Source: Kitasatospora aureofaciens
GTDB lineage: Bacteria > Actinomycetota > Actinomycetes > Streptomycetales > Streptomycetaceae
DNA length: 64,000 bases
Direction: 5' to 3'
Assembly (NCBI GenBank): GCA_000720845.1
Contig: JODU01000009.1
Location: 1-64,000, forward strand
How positions within the stretch are numbered: position 1 is the stretch's first letter; each line of letters begins with the position of its first letter. Of the stretch, positions 41,696 to 50,008 are shown in pieces. The position numbers and the translations under genes are program-made. Under the pieces are notes generated by a model. That model had not been told where the DNA came from. It did not search any database and saw only the letters and a list, made by a program, of their open reading frames with translations.

Positions 41696-42826
41696 GTGAC
41701 CGTCACCCCCGCCGAGGCCGCCACCCGCGCCGCCCAACTGCTCGCCCGCCCGGCCACGATCAACGGCCTCACCGTGCCCAACCGCATCGCGATGGCGCCG
41801 ATGACCCGGATGTTCTCCCCGGGCGGCGTCCCCGGCGAGGACGTGGTGTCGTACTACTCCCGCCGTGCCGCCGCCGGAGTCGGACTGATCGTCACCGAGG
41901 GTACCTACGTCGGCCACGACTCGGCCGGGCAGAGCGACCGCGTCCCGCGCTTCCACGGCGAGGAGCAGCTCGCCGGCTGGACGAAGGTCGCCGAGGCGGT
42001 GCATGCGGCGGGCGGCACGATCGTGCCGCAGCTGTGGCACATCGGCATGGTCCGCAAGCCCGGGGAGCAGCCCTTCCCTGACGCCCCCGCCGTCGGCCCG
42101 TCCGGCCTGCGCATCGGCGAGGACGAGCCCACCGGCACCGCGATGACCCAGCGCGACCTGGACGACGTCATCGGCGCCTTCGCCGAGTCCGCCGCGGCCG
42201 CCGAGCGCATCGGCTTCGACGGCGTGGAGATCCACGGCGCCCACGGCTACCTGGTCGACCAGTTCCTGTGGTCCGGCACCAACCGCCGCACCGACGCCTA
42301 CGGCGGCGACCCCGTGGCCCGGACGCGGTTCGCCGCCGAGATCGTGGCCGCCGTACGGGAGACCGTCTCCGCGGACTTCCCCGTGATCTTCCGCTACTCC
42401 CAGTGGAAGCAGGAGGCCTACGACGCCCGCCTCGCCGAGACGCCCCAGGAGCTGGAGGCCATCCTCGCCCCGCTCGCCTCGGCCGGTGTCGATGCCTTCC
42501 ACGCCTCCACCCGCCGTTACTGGCTCCCCGAGTTCGAGGACTCGGACCTCAACCTCGCCGGCTGGACCAAGAAGCTCACCGGCAAGACCGCCATCACCGT
42601 CGGCTCGGTCGGCCTCGACGGCGACTTCACCAAGGCCTTCCAGGGCGAGGGCGCCCCCGTCCGCAGTCTCGACAACCTCCTCGACCGCCTGGAGCGCGAC
42701 GAGTTCGACCTCGTCGCCGTCGGCCGCGCGCTGCTCCACGACCCGCGGTGGGCCGAGAAGGTCCTCACCGGCCGCTTCGACGAACTCGCCCCGTACGACG
42801 CGGCATCGCTGAAGACCCTCAGCTGA
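41696..42826 (+). CDS. Old yellow enzyme family NADH:flavin oxidoreductase
   Basis: A 376-residue FMN-dependent TIM-barrel ene-reductase. It shows NGLTVPNRIAMAPMTRMFSP, HAAGGTIVPQLWHIG, the catalytic/FMN segment GVEIHGAHGYLVDQFL, NRRTDAYGG and C-terminal FDLVAVGRALLHDPRW. It reduces activated double bonds; the physiological substrate is unknown. The GTG at 41696 with AGGAG nine bases upstream is preferred to an ATG at 41651. Followed after 33 bases by a carboxylesterase on the same strand. Confidence 0.9.
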   Translation: MTVTPAEAATRAAQLLARPATINGLTVPNRIAMAPMTRMFSPGGVPGEDVVSYYSRRAAAGVGLIVTEGTYVGHDSAGQSDRVPRFHGEEQLAGWTKVAEAVHAAGGTIVPQLWHIGMVRKPGEQPFPDAPAVGPSGLRIGEDEPTGTAMTQRDLDDVIGAFAESAAAAERIGFDGVEIHGAHGYLVDQFLWSGTNRRTDAYGGDPVARTRFAAEIVAAVRETVSADFPVIFRYSQWKQEAYDARLAETPQELEAILAPLASAGVDAFHASTRRYWLPEFEDSDLNLAGWTKKLTGKTAITVGSVGLDGDFTKAFQGEGAPVRSLDNLLDRLERDEFDLVAVGRALLHDPRWAEKVLTGRFDELAPYDAASLKTLS

Positions 42827-42859
42827 GCCCGGTGCGCACCACGGCGTAGGGTCCCAAGG

Positions 42860-44401
42860 ATGACGATCTCTGGAGCTGCCGAGTCAGTGGAACCCGTGGT
42901 GCGCACCTCCTCCGGCGCGGTGCGCGGCCGGACCGAGGACGGCCTGACCGTCTTCCGGGGCATCCCGTTCGCCCAGCCACCGGTGGGCGACGCCCGGTTC
43001 GCCGCCCCGCGCCGCCCCCGTCCCTGGGACGGCGTGCGCGACGCGTACGCCTTCGGCCCGCCGCCCCCGCAGGACCTGGGCGCCGCGGGCACCGCCGGCC
43101 CCCCGGACGCCACCGGGGGCGACGAGTGGCTGACGGTCAACGTCTGGACCCCCGCCCCCGATCCGGCCGCCCAGCGCCCGGTCATGGTCTGGATCTACGG
43201 CGGCGCCTACAAACTCGGCCACTCCGGCAACCCCGCCTACGACGCCCGCCGCATCGCCGCCGACGGCGACCTCGTCGTCGTCACCCTCAACTACCGCGTC
43301 GGCATGGAGGGCTTCGCCCACATCGAGGGCGCCCCCGCCAACCGGGGCCTGCTCGACCAGGTGGCGGCGCTGGTCTGGGTGCAGGAGAACATCGCCGCGT
43401 TCGGCGGCGACCCCGACCGGGTCACCGTCTTCGGCGAGTCGGCCGGCGCCGGTTCCGTGGCCTCGCTGCTGGCGATGCCCCGTGCGGCCGGACTCTTCCG
43501 GCGGGCCGTCGCGCAGAGCGTGCCGGGCACCTTCTTCTCCCCGGAACTCGCCGCCGACATCGGTTCCGCCCTCGCCGCCGAGCTGGGCCTGCGCCCGACC
43601 GTCGAGGACCTCTCGGACATCGCCCCGGCGCAGCTCGTCGGGGCGGGCCAGGCCCTCGCCCCGAAGATGCCCGGCAACGTCGCCCGCTGGGGCCAGGCGG
43701 CGCCCACGCTCACCCCGTACGCGCCGGTCGTGGACGGCGAGTTCCTGCCGGTCGCGCCGTGGCAGGCGCTGGCGTCCGGCGCGGCCCGGGACGTAGAGGT
43801 GATAGTCGGTCACAACCGTGACGAGAACCGGCTGTTCACGATGATGGCGGGCAAGCTCGGCGAGATCGGTGAGGACCGGGCGAGCGCCGCCCTGCGCCTG
43901 TACGCCCCGGGCGGTGAGGCCGCCTACCGCGCGGCCTTCCCGGACGCGGCGGCCAACGACCTGTACGAACACGTCCAGACCGACTGGCTGTTCGCGATGC
44001 CGTCCCTCCACCTGGCAGAGGCCCACCTCGCGGGCGGCGGCCGGGCCCACGTCTACGAACTCACCTGGCCAGCACCGGCCTACGGCGGCGCGCTGGGCGC
44101 CTGCCACGCCCTGGACATCCCCCTCCTCTTCGGCACCTTCCAGGCGGACCTGGCGCTGCTCCAGTTCGGCGGCGCGGAGCCGTCCGAGGAGGCGCTGGCC
44201 CTGTCGTCCCGGTTCCGCGCCGCCTGGACGGCGTTCGCCCACACCGGAGACCCGGGCTGGCCCGCGTACGACACGGGGCAGCGTCTCGTACGGGTCTTCG
44301 ACGCGGAGCCGGCCGTCGCACCGTACCCGGAGGAGACCTCCCGGCGCCTGTGGGAGGGGTACGAGTTCGCGCCGCTGCCCCTGGTGGGGCCGGAGGCGTG
44401 A
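42860..44401 (+). CDS. Type-B carboxylesterase
   Basis: A 513-residue alpha/beta hydrolase. The N-terminus has GAVRGRTEDGLTVFRGIPFA, the oxyanion motif VWIYGGAYKLGHSG, the nucleophile elbow FGESAGAGSVASLL (Ser near 194), and the catalytic histidine in GACHALDIPLLFG. Cytoplasmic, since no signal peptide is present. The stop overlaps the start of the next small membrane protein (GTGA), so they are co-translated. Confidence 0.93.
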   Translation: MTISGAAESVEPVVRTSSGAVRGRTEDGLTVFRGIPFAQPPVGDARFAAPRRPRPWDGVRDAYAFGPPPPQDLGAAGTAGPPDATGGDEWLTVNVWTPAPDPAAQRPVMVWIYGGAYKLGHSGNPAYDARRIAADGDLVVVTLNYRVGMEGFAHIEGAPANRGLLDQVAALVWVQENIAAFGGDPDRVTVFGESAGAGSVASLLAMPRAAGLFRRAVAQSVPGTFFSPELAADIGSALAAELGLRPTVEDLSDIAPAQLVGAGQALAPKMPGNVARWGQAAPTLTPYAPVVDGEFLPVAPWQALASGAARDVEVIVGHNRDENRLFTMMAGKLGEIGEDRASAALRLYAPGGEAAYRAAFPDAAANDLYEHVQTDWLFAMPSLHLAEAHLAGGGRAHVYELTWPAPAYGGALGACHALDIPLLFGTFQADLALLQFGGAEPSEEALALSSRFRAAWTAFAHTGDPGWPAYDTGQRLVRVFDAEPAVAPYPEETSRRLWEGYEFAPLPLVGPEA

Positions 44402-44745
44402 GCTTCCGGGGTCTCCTGCTGGGCCTGTTCGCCGTCCCGGTCGTCGTCGGCGGGTACTTCCTCACCGCGACGGCGACCGCCGACGGCACCCCGCAGTGCG
44501 ACGGCATCATCACGGAGTACGGCGACGCGGAGCGCTCCGGCCCCATGAAACCGGGGGAGACGTGCGACCTGTACGACTTCACCGACGGCCGCTCGGCGGG
44601 CACGCGGACGTACGCGCAGCAGCAGAAGGCGCAGGACGCGGAGGCGACGCGGGACTACTGGACCGGCGGCCTGTGGCTGGCGTACGGCGTGGCCGGGCTG
44701 ACCGTGGTCACCGTCCACCTCGGCCTGAAACGCCGCCGCGCCTGA
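44398..44745 (+). CDS. Small two-helix membrane protein
   Basis: A 115-residue protein from GTG 44398: an N-terminal helix (GLLLGLFAVPVVVGGYFLTA), an extracytoplasmic loop with two cysteines (QCDGII, TCDLYD), and a second helix (LWLAYGVAGLTVVTVHLGL) before a basic tail. I recognise no family. It is translationally coupled to the carboxylesterase and its 3' end overlaps the convergent DUF397 gene by 38 bases. Confidence 0.75.
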   Translation: MSFRGLLLGLFAVPVVVGGYFLTATATADGTPQCDGIITEYGDAERSGPMKPGETCDLYDFTDGRSAGTRTYAQQQKAQDAEATRDYWTGGLWLAYGVAGLTVVTVHLGLKRRRA

Positions 44746-44980
44746 CTCCGTCGACGAACACCGACCATGCCTCGGCCTGGAAGCGGAGGGTGGGCCCTGC
44801 GGGGTTCTTCGAGTCCCGGACCGGGACGGCGGTGGGGGCGCCGGTGGCGACTTCGAGGCAGTTGCCACCGCTTCCGCCGCTGTAGCTGGACTTGCGCCAG
44901 CAGGCGACTTCCAGGCAGTTGTCGCCGCTTCCGCCGCTGTAGCTGGACTTGTACCAGTCGTACTCAGGGGTGGTCTCCAT
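44708..44980 (-). CDS. DUF397 protein with internally duplicated motif
   Basis: A 90-residue protein. DUF397 proteins contain W-KSSYSxxx..CVEVA; here the motif occurs twice in tandem (WYKSSYSGGSGDNCLEVA and WRKSSYSGGSGGNCLEVA), followed by AVPVRDSKNPAGPTLRF. The second half is the usual length, so the first copy looks like an added duplicate. DUF397 genes pair with XRE regulators, and the one upstream overlaps it by 17 bases. Such pairs affect development and antibiotic production in Streptomyces. Confidence 0.9.
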   Translation of the reverse strand: METTPEYDWYKSSYSGGSGDNCLEVACWRKSSYSGGSGGNCLEVATGAPTAVPVRDSKNPAGPTLRFQAEAWSVFVDGVRRGGVSGRGGR

Positions 44981-45803
44981 GCGCGTAATTCTGCGCCAGC
45001 TTCTCGATCAAGGACAGGGACTTGGCGGGCGAGAGCGCGGCGACCATGAGGAGTTCGTAGTAGAAGCGGTAACGCCCCACGGTGGCGGGATCGTCGTCGA
45101 CCCGTCCGGTCCCGACGCCTTCGAGGTAGACCAGCGAAGGGGCGTCCGCAAAGTCCATCAGTTTGACGCAGCCCTGCATGGCCGGGTGCGCTCCCGCATC
45201 GAAGGGCAGTACTTGCACGATGACCCGGTTCTCCCGCATCAGGGAGGCGAGATGGCGCAGAGCCTCCGCCATCACCTCGGCGCCGCCCGTGGATCGACGC
45301 AATGCGGACTCGTCAATGACGGCCCACAACACGAACCTTGTTGGATCGGCGAGCATACGGGCCCGCTCCATCCGCGCCGTCACTAACCCGTCGATCACCT
45401 CGTCAGCCGTAGTCGGCTGATAGGCGCGGCAGACGGCCCGCGCGTAGGCGGGCGTCTGCAGGAGACCGGGGATCAGCATCGACGCGTACTCCTTGATCTC
45501 CGTGGCCGCCCCCTCCGCCTCCGCCGCCTCCGCGAAGTGCTCCGGATACTTCGACTTCGCCGACGCCGCGCAGTTCCGGCGGAAGAAATCCTCCGTGCCC
45601 AGGACGTCGTCCAGCAGGCGGGCGTACTCCGGCTGCATCCGGCGCGTGCCGGACTCCAACTGCCCGATGAACGAACCGCTGACGAACAGCCGCGCGCCCA
45701 GCTCCTCCTGGCTCAGGCCGGACTTCTCGCGGGCGTGGCGCAGCTCGGCGCCCAGGAGGGCGCGGGGGGAGGAGGACGGGTCGAGGTCTTTGGGTCCTGG
45801 CAT
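44964..45803 (-). CDS. XRE-family regulator with DUF5753 domain (TTA codon)
   Basis: A 279-residue protein. The HTH is at residues 15-70 (LGAELRHAREKSGLSQEELG, FIGQLESGTRRMQP), followed by DUF5753 (YASMLIPGLLQTPAYARAV to VQVLPFDAGAHPAM and VYLEGVGT). Codon 140 (complement of 45384-45386) is TTA, so translation should depend on bldA. It is paired with the overlapping DUF397 gene, the usual regulator/partner arrangement. Confidence 0.92.
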   Translation of the reverse strand: MPGPKDLDPSSSPRALLGAELRHAREKSGLSQEELGARLFVSGSFIGQLESGTRRMQPEYARLLDDVLGTEDFFRRNCAASAKSKYPEHFAEAAEAEGAATEIKEYASMLIPGLLQTPAYARAVCRAYQPTTADEVIDGLVTARMERARMLADPTRFVLWAVIDESALRRSTGGAEVMAEALRHLASLMRENRVIVQVLPFDAGAHPAMQGCVKLMDFADAPSLVYLEGVGTGRVDDDPATVGRYRFYYELLMVAALSPAKSLSLIEKLAQNYAHGDHP

Positions 45804-45921
45804 GGTGACGGAACTCCCGGTCGCACAGCGGAGGTTGTTGGAGCGCCCTGTATGGCCAGGTTAGGGGCGGGTCGGACACGCTGTGTCGCGAATCACGAAC
45901 TCAGCGTGGAGGTGAGGAAGG

Positions 45922-46311
45922 GTGCGGTCGACCGAAGAAGTCGTCGAGTCCCTGCGGCAGGCCCTCGTGGGCGCCGGTGTCGTACTGCCGTCCCTGTGCG
46001 TCGACCCGGTGACCGGCGCGAGTGACGAGCCGTTCGCCCTGGTCGACCTGGGGCGGTGCAACGTGCGGGTCGCGGAGCGGCTGGCGTCGGTGGTGCGGGG
46101 CGAGCGGCCGGCCGTCGGCACGCATGCCGTGGACGCGAGGGGCGGCCGGGTGGGGGAGGTGATGGGCCACGTGGGCGGCCGCGTGCAGCTGCGGCCGGTC
46201 GCGGGGGGCCGGGAGTGGGACTGCCCGCGGGCGTCGGTGGGCGTGGCGCGGCCCGAGGAGGTGTTGAAGGCGCGGCTGCGCGGGGCGAACCGGGAGAGTG
46301 CCCGCCCCTGA
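45922..46311 (+). CDS. Conserved hypothetical small protein
   Basis: A 129-residue protein starting at GTG 45922 after GAGGAAGG, with EVVESLRQALVGAGVVLPSL and a short, Arg/Gly/Val-rich beta-like remainder (VGTHAVDARGGRVGEVMGHV). Similar small proteins often lie beside XRE/DUF397 pairs in Streptomyces. I do not recognise a function. Divergent from the XRE gene. Confidence 0.75.
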   Translation: MRSTEEVVESLRQALVGAGVVLPSLCVDPVTGASDEPFALVDLGRCNVRVAERLASVVRGERPAVGTHAVDARGGRVGEVMGHVGGRVQLRPVAGGREWDCPRASVGVARPEEVLKARLRGANRESARP

Positions 46312-46343
46312 GGGCGTGGCCGTCCGCGTGGTTCAATGACCGC

Positions 46344-46511
46344 ATGGGGGAGGACCGTGCGTCTCTTGGGCCGCTGGAACTGACCGACGGCCGTTGGGGA
46401 GTCGGGGACGCCACACGGCCTGACACCCACTGGGTGGAGCTCCGCCCGGAAGGGCTCACCAGCACGAGCCGGACTCCGAGGGGCGATTGGTCCCCTGGGG
46501 CAGGATCATGA
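46344..46511 (+). pseudogene. N-terminal part of a frameshifted hypothetical protein
   Basis: A 55-residue frame (MGEDRASLGPLELTDGRWGV, then TRPDTHWVELRPEGL and PRGDWSPGAGS) that stops at the ATGA overlapping the next frame. The end GDW and the other frame's VPWGRIMNGV look like the two sides of one continuous segment (DW-VPW-RI), so a single base lost near 46490 would explain the break. Alternatively the two are separate coupled genes. Confidence 0.55.
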
Positions 46512-46879
46512 ACGGCGTAAGGATCACCTGGGGCAAGCACCCCTGGGACACGAACAACAGGGGCCTGTACACGCTGAGGGGCACGGTCGCCACGCGTGAC
46601 GGCGGCTGGTTGCACATGACGCTGCGCCACCCCTACGAGGACCACCAGCTGCGCTTCGACCAGCACACGCGCCCCTACCGGGCGGTTGACGCGCTCCGGC
46701 TGGAGGCCTTGCTGCGGCAGCTCGCCGATGACGGGAAGCTCCAGCTTCTCGGCGACCCGGAATGGGTGGGCCGTGCCGCGGCGCATCTGGCGGGCGGGGA
46801 GAACCGCTGGATCACCGGCCGTTCGCTGAGGCAGGCGGTGGCGGAGGCTCTGGCGGCAGCCGGCCCGGTCGGCCCCTGA
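46508..46879 (+). pseudogene. C-terminal part of the frameshifted hypothetical protein
   Basis: A 123-residue frame from ATG 46508 (NGVRITWGKHPWDTNNRGLY, LHMTLRHPYEDHQLRFDQH, RLEALLRQLADDG, WITGRSLRQAVAEAL). It reads like the body of one conserved actinobacterial protein whose first part is 46344-46511. It could still be made by translational coupling at the ATGA overlap. Confidence 0.6.
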
Positions 46880-46883
46880 CGGA

Positions 46884-47492
46884 TCACGCGGGTGGCCAGT
46901 TGCTCAGGGCCGTGTCGGCCACCCGCCGGAGGTCTTCCCGGGTGGCGCCCCCGGTGGCCTGCACGGCGATGCCGTTGGCGAACGTCATCAGGTAGCGGGC
47001 GATGTGCAGCGGGTCGGTGCCGGGCGGGAGGTCCCCGTCGTCGACGGCCTGCCCGAACCGGTCGCGGAGTTGGGCGACGCCCCCTTCGCGCCAGTCGGCG
47101 AGCAGGTCACGGGCGGGGCGTCCGGTCTCGCCGGAGGCGAGGGAGCCCTGGACGCCCAGGCAGCCGGCCGGGCAGTCCGGGCGGGTGCTGACCTCCACGG
47201 CGCCGTTCAGGAACGCCGTGGCCACTTCGCGGGCGGTGGGCTTCTTCAGGGCGCGTGCCACGTAGGAGGCGGGACCCTCCTCGTAGCGCTCCAGCGCCTT
47301 GCGGAACAGGTCCTCCTTGTTGCCGAAGGCCGCGTACATGCTGGTGCGGGTGATGCCCATGGCACCGGTCAGGTCGGTGAGGCTGGCGCCCTCGTAGCCC
47401 TGCTCCCAGAAGACCCGCATGGCCTTTTTGAGGGCCTCGTCGGTGTCGAAGCCCCTCGGCCGGCCGACCGCCGCCTTCTGTCGCGTCTCCAT
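46884..47492 (-). CDS. TetR-family transcriptional regulator
   Basis: A 202-residue repressor beginning METRQKAAVGRPRGFDTDEA with HTH AMRVFWEQGYEGASLTDLTG and RTSMYAAFGNKEDLF, of the AcrR/YcdC type. The ligand domain contains CPAGCLGVQG, a Cys pair typical of this subgroup that may be redox-sensitive. It diverges from an SDR gene across a perfect palindrome, so it probably represses that gene and itself. Confidence 0.92.
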   Translation of the reverse strand: METRQKAAVGRPRGFDTDEALKKAMRVFWEQGYEGASLTDLTGAMGITRTSMYAAFGNKEDLFRKALERYEEGPASYVARALKKPTAREVATAFLNGAVEVSTRPDCPAGCLGVQGSLASGETGRPARDLLADWREGGVAQLRDRFGQAVDDGDLPPGTDPLHIARYLMTFANGIAVQATGGATREDLRRVADTALSNWPPA

Positions 47493-47512
47493 GTCCTCCA
47501 GTCTACGTCTTC

Positions 47513-47529
47513 CGTATCGGTCGGTACAG
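47513..47529. promoter_or_regulatory. Secondary TetR operator-like half-match
   Basis: CGTATCGGTCGGTACAG resembles the perfect palindrome at 47546 at 13 of 17 positions and lies 20 bases before the TetR start. Confidence 0.45.
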
Positions 47530-47545
47530 ATGTGCTACGTTCGCT

Positions 47546-47567
47546 TTCAGTACCGATCGGTACTGAA
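47546..47567. promoter_or_regulatory. 22-bp perfect palindrome, TetR operator
   Basis: The core CAGTACCGATCGGTACTG extends by TT and AA to 22 perfectly symmetric bases, 21 bases before the SDR start codon and between the divergent genes. Confidence 0.85.
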
Positions 47568-47588
47568 TTTCAGCGGAGGTCATTCACC

Positions 47589-48338
47589 ATGGGACAGCTC
47601 GAAGGCAGGACCGCCGTCGTCACCGGCGGCGGCACGGGGATCGGTCTGGCCAGTGCGGTGCGGCTGGCGGACGAGGGCGCGCACGTGTTCATCACCGGGC
47701 GGCGCAAGGCCGCGCTGGACGAGGCCGTGGAGATCATCGGCGCCGAGCGGGTCACGGCCGTGGCCGGTGACGTCTCGGACCCGGCCGACGTGGACCGGCT
47801 CTACGAAGCGGTCCGCGCCCGCGGCCGGGGTCTCGACGTGGTCTTCGCCAACGCGGCGACCGCCTCGCTCGTGCCGTTGGAGGAGATCACCGAGGAGCGG
47901 TTCGAGGAGATCTTCGGCGTCAACGTGCGGGGCACCCTCTTCACCGTGCAGAAGGCGCTGCCGCTGCTCAACGACGGTGCCTCGGTGATCCTCAACGCCT
48001 CCACCGCCGCGGACAACGGCGCCGAGGCGTTCAGCCTGTACGCCGCCTCCAAGGCCGCCGTCCGGACCTTCGCGCGGGGCTGGGCCAACGAACTCAAGGG
48101 CCGCGGCGTCCGGGTCAACGCGATCTCCCCGGGCCCGGTCGACACTCCCGGGATCACCAGCCTCTTCGACGGGGCGGATCTGCCCGCCGTCCACACGAAG
48201 CTCGCCGGGGACACCGCGATCGGGCGGATGGGGCGCCCGGAGGAGGTCGCCGCGGTAGTGGCCTTCCTCGCTTCGGACCAGAGCAGCTTCGTCCTCGGCG
48301 CCAACTGGTACGTCGACGGCGGCGAGAACCAGATCTGA
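47589..48338 (+). CDS. Short-chain dehydrogenase/reductase
   Basis: A 249-residue classical SDR. Cofactor motif VTGGGTGIGLASA with the arginine pair in TGRRKAAL implies NADPH. The NAG motif reads ANAATAS, the catalytic serine is in LNASTAA, and the YxxxK pair is YAASK. C-terminal EEVAAVVAFLASDQSSFVLG is usual. GGAGGT before the ATG. Regulated by the divergent TetR. Confidence 0.95.
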   Translation: MGQLEGRTAVVTGGGTGIGLASAVRLADEGAHVFITGRRKAALDEAVEIIGAERVTAVAGDVSDPADVDRLYEAVRARGRGLDVVFANAATASLVPLEEITEERFEEIFGVNVRGTLFTVQKALPLLNDGASVILNASTAADNGAEAFSLYAASKAAVRTFARGWANELKGRGVRVNAISPGPVDTPGITSLFDGADLPAVHTKLAGDTAIGRMGRPEEVAAVVAFLASDQSSFVLGANWYVDGGENQI

Positions 48339-48367
48339 CCCGGCGGGCCGCATCTCCCGGCCCGAGG

Positions 48368-49339
48368 TCAGGCCGGGTGCAGGGCGGTGCGCAGGATGGC
48401 GACGGCCAGGGAGATCGCGGCCCGGGCGGCGTGGGTCTCGCGCAGGGCGTCGAGCATCAGGAAGTCGTGGATGATGCCCTGGAAGCGGACCGCGGTGACG
48501 GGGACGCCCGCCTCGCGGAGCTTGTTCGCGTAGGCCTCGCCCTCGTCGCGCAGCACGTCCGCCTCACCGGTGACGACCAGGGCCGGTGGCAGCCCCGTCA
48601 GTTGCTCCGTCGTGGCCCGTAAGGGGGAGGCGGTGATCTGGGCGCGTTCGGCCTGGTTGGTCGTGTACTGGTCCCAGTACCGTTGCATGCCGTCGCGGCG
48701 CAGGAAGTACCCCTCGGCGAACTGGTGGTACGAGTGGGTGTCGAATGCCGCGTCGGTCACGGGGTAGAACAACACCTGCTGCACCAGGGGGACATCGCCG
48801 TACTCCTTGGCCATCAGGGTCAGGGCGGCGGCCATGTTGCCGCCCGCCGAGTCACCGGCCACGGCCAGCCGACGGCTGTCGAGGTCCCTCGCCGGTCCCT
48901 TCACGGTGATCCACCGGGCGACGGTGTAGCTCTGTTCGAGAGCCACCGGATAGCGCTCCTCGGGTGAGAGGTCGTACTCGGGGAAGACCACCGCGGCCCC
49001 GGTGCCGACCGCGAGTTCGCGGACCAGCCGGTCGTGGGTGCGGGCGTTGCCGTACGCCCAGCCGGAGCCGTGCAGGTAGAGGATCACCGGCAGGAGCCCG
49101 GCAGCCCCGGCGGGTCTGACGATCCGGGTGCGGACGCCGCCGGTGGGCCCGTTCGGGACGGTGATCCACTCCTCGGTCACGGCGGGCAGTGCCACCGGGC
49201 CCGACTGCGCCTCGTCGACGACCCCGCGTGCCTCGGCGGGCGGCAACTCGTGGAGAAACGGCCGGCGGGCCGTCGCCTCGGCGAACGCTGCCGCCGGCGG
49301 CTCCAGCACGGGCCGTACCGGCTCGGCAGGGTGGGACAT
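48368..49339 (-). CDS. Alpha/beta hydrolase (hormone-sensitive-lipase family, TTA codon)
   Basis: A 323-residue esterase. The oxyanion motif is LYLHGSGWAYG (HGSGW in place of HGGGW), the nucleophile elbow AGDSAGGNMAAAL, the acid in TGEADVLRDEG and the histidine in FQGIIHDF. The ATG at 49339 has CAGGAG six bases upstream, better than ATG 49366. Codon 240 (complement of 48620-48622) is TTA, so expression should need bldA. It converges on the SDR gene with 29 bases between. Confidence 0.9.
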   Translation of the reverse strand: MSHPAEPVRPVLEPPAAAFAEATARRPFLHELPPAEARGVVDEAQSGPVALPAVTEEWITVPNGPTGGVRTRIVRPAGAAGLLPVILYLHGSGWAYGNARTHDRLVRELAVGTGAAVVFPEYDLSPEERYPVALEQSYTVARWITVKGPARDLDSRRLAVAGDSAGGNMAAALTLMAKEYGDVPLVQQVLFYPVTDAAFDTHSYHQFAEGYFLRRDGMQRYWDQYTTNQAERAQITASPLRATTEQLTGLPPALVVTGEADVLRDEGEAYANKLREAGVPVTAVRFQGIIHDFLMLDALRETHAARAAISLAVAILRTALHPA

Positions 49340-49507
49340 CACGTACTCCTGGGTGACCTGGGCCATGCCGGGGTCTCCGGCGTTTCGGCTCCACGGCGGA
49401 CCCGGCTCGGCCCGCCTCGCCCCTGGCACGCTAGTGGGCGTCGGCAGGGGCGAATTGCCTGTCGGCGCACCGTGCTTGATCCGGCGTGCACAAGGCGCCC
49501 GCGCATG

Positions 49508-49945
49508 TCACTCGCAGCTGTTCATGAGAGCGGCGAGCGAGTGGTCGATGTCGACGTGCCGGCCTTCCTCCCCCATCGGCACCAGCTCGTGCGAGCGCCG
49601 CAGGAACTCGGCGGTGTCCAGGGCGGGGACCTCGATCCGCGCGGAGCCCACGGCCGACCTGAGGACGATGGAGACGGTGTCCCGATGGCACCGGTGCGGC
49701 GGACTCACCAGCACGTTCCCGACACCGGCCGGTCGGCGCAGGCCCTCCTCCAGCAGGGAACGGGCGAAGAACCAGTCGACCGGCTCCCGAGTCTCGCCCG
49801 CGCCCAGGGAGAGCCGTACGGCATAGGGGTCGGCCACGTCGTAGACCAACTGCGCGCACAGCAGCACGGGGGGATCACCGGGGAGGCCGACGGCCACCGT
49901 CACCGGGGACGCGACCGTTGTGGCGTGCTCACTCTTGTCTCTCAT
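49508..49945 (-). CDS. SsgA-family sporulation/cell-division regulator
   Basis: A 145-residue SsgA-like protein: LCAQLVYDVADPYAVRLSLG, VDWFFARSLLEEGLRRPAG and VSPPHRC, then VEVPALDTAEFLRRS-type ending. This family is confined to morphologically complex actinomycetes and positions septa and controls sporulation. The protein is not obviously SsgA or SsgB themselves. It follows the AraC gene on the same strand with 63 bases between, possibly co-transcribed. Confidence 0.93.
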   Translation of the reverse strand: MRDKSEHATTVASPVTVAVGLPGDPPVLLCAQLVYDVADPYAVRLSLGAGETREPVDWFFARSLLEEGLRRPAGVGNVLVSPPHRCHRDTVSIVLRSAVGSARIEVPALDTAEFLRRSHELVPMGEEGRHVDIDHSLAALMNSCE

Positions 49946-50008
49946 GGGGTCTTCCTCCTCGACCGACTGATGCTTGGGACTGCCTGCTCATGGGACGGAT
50001 GGAACCGC

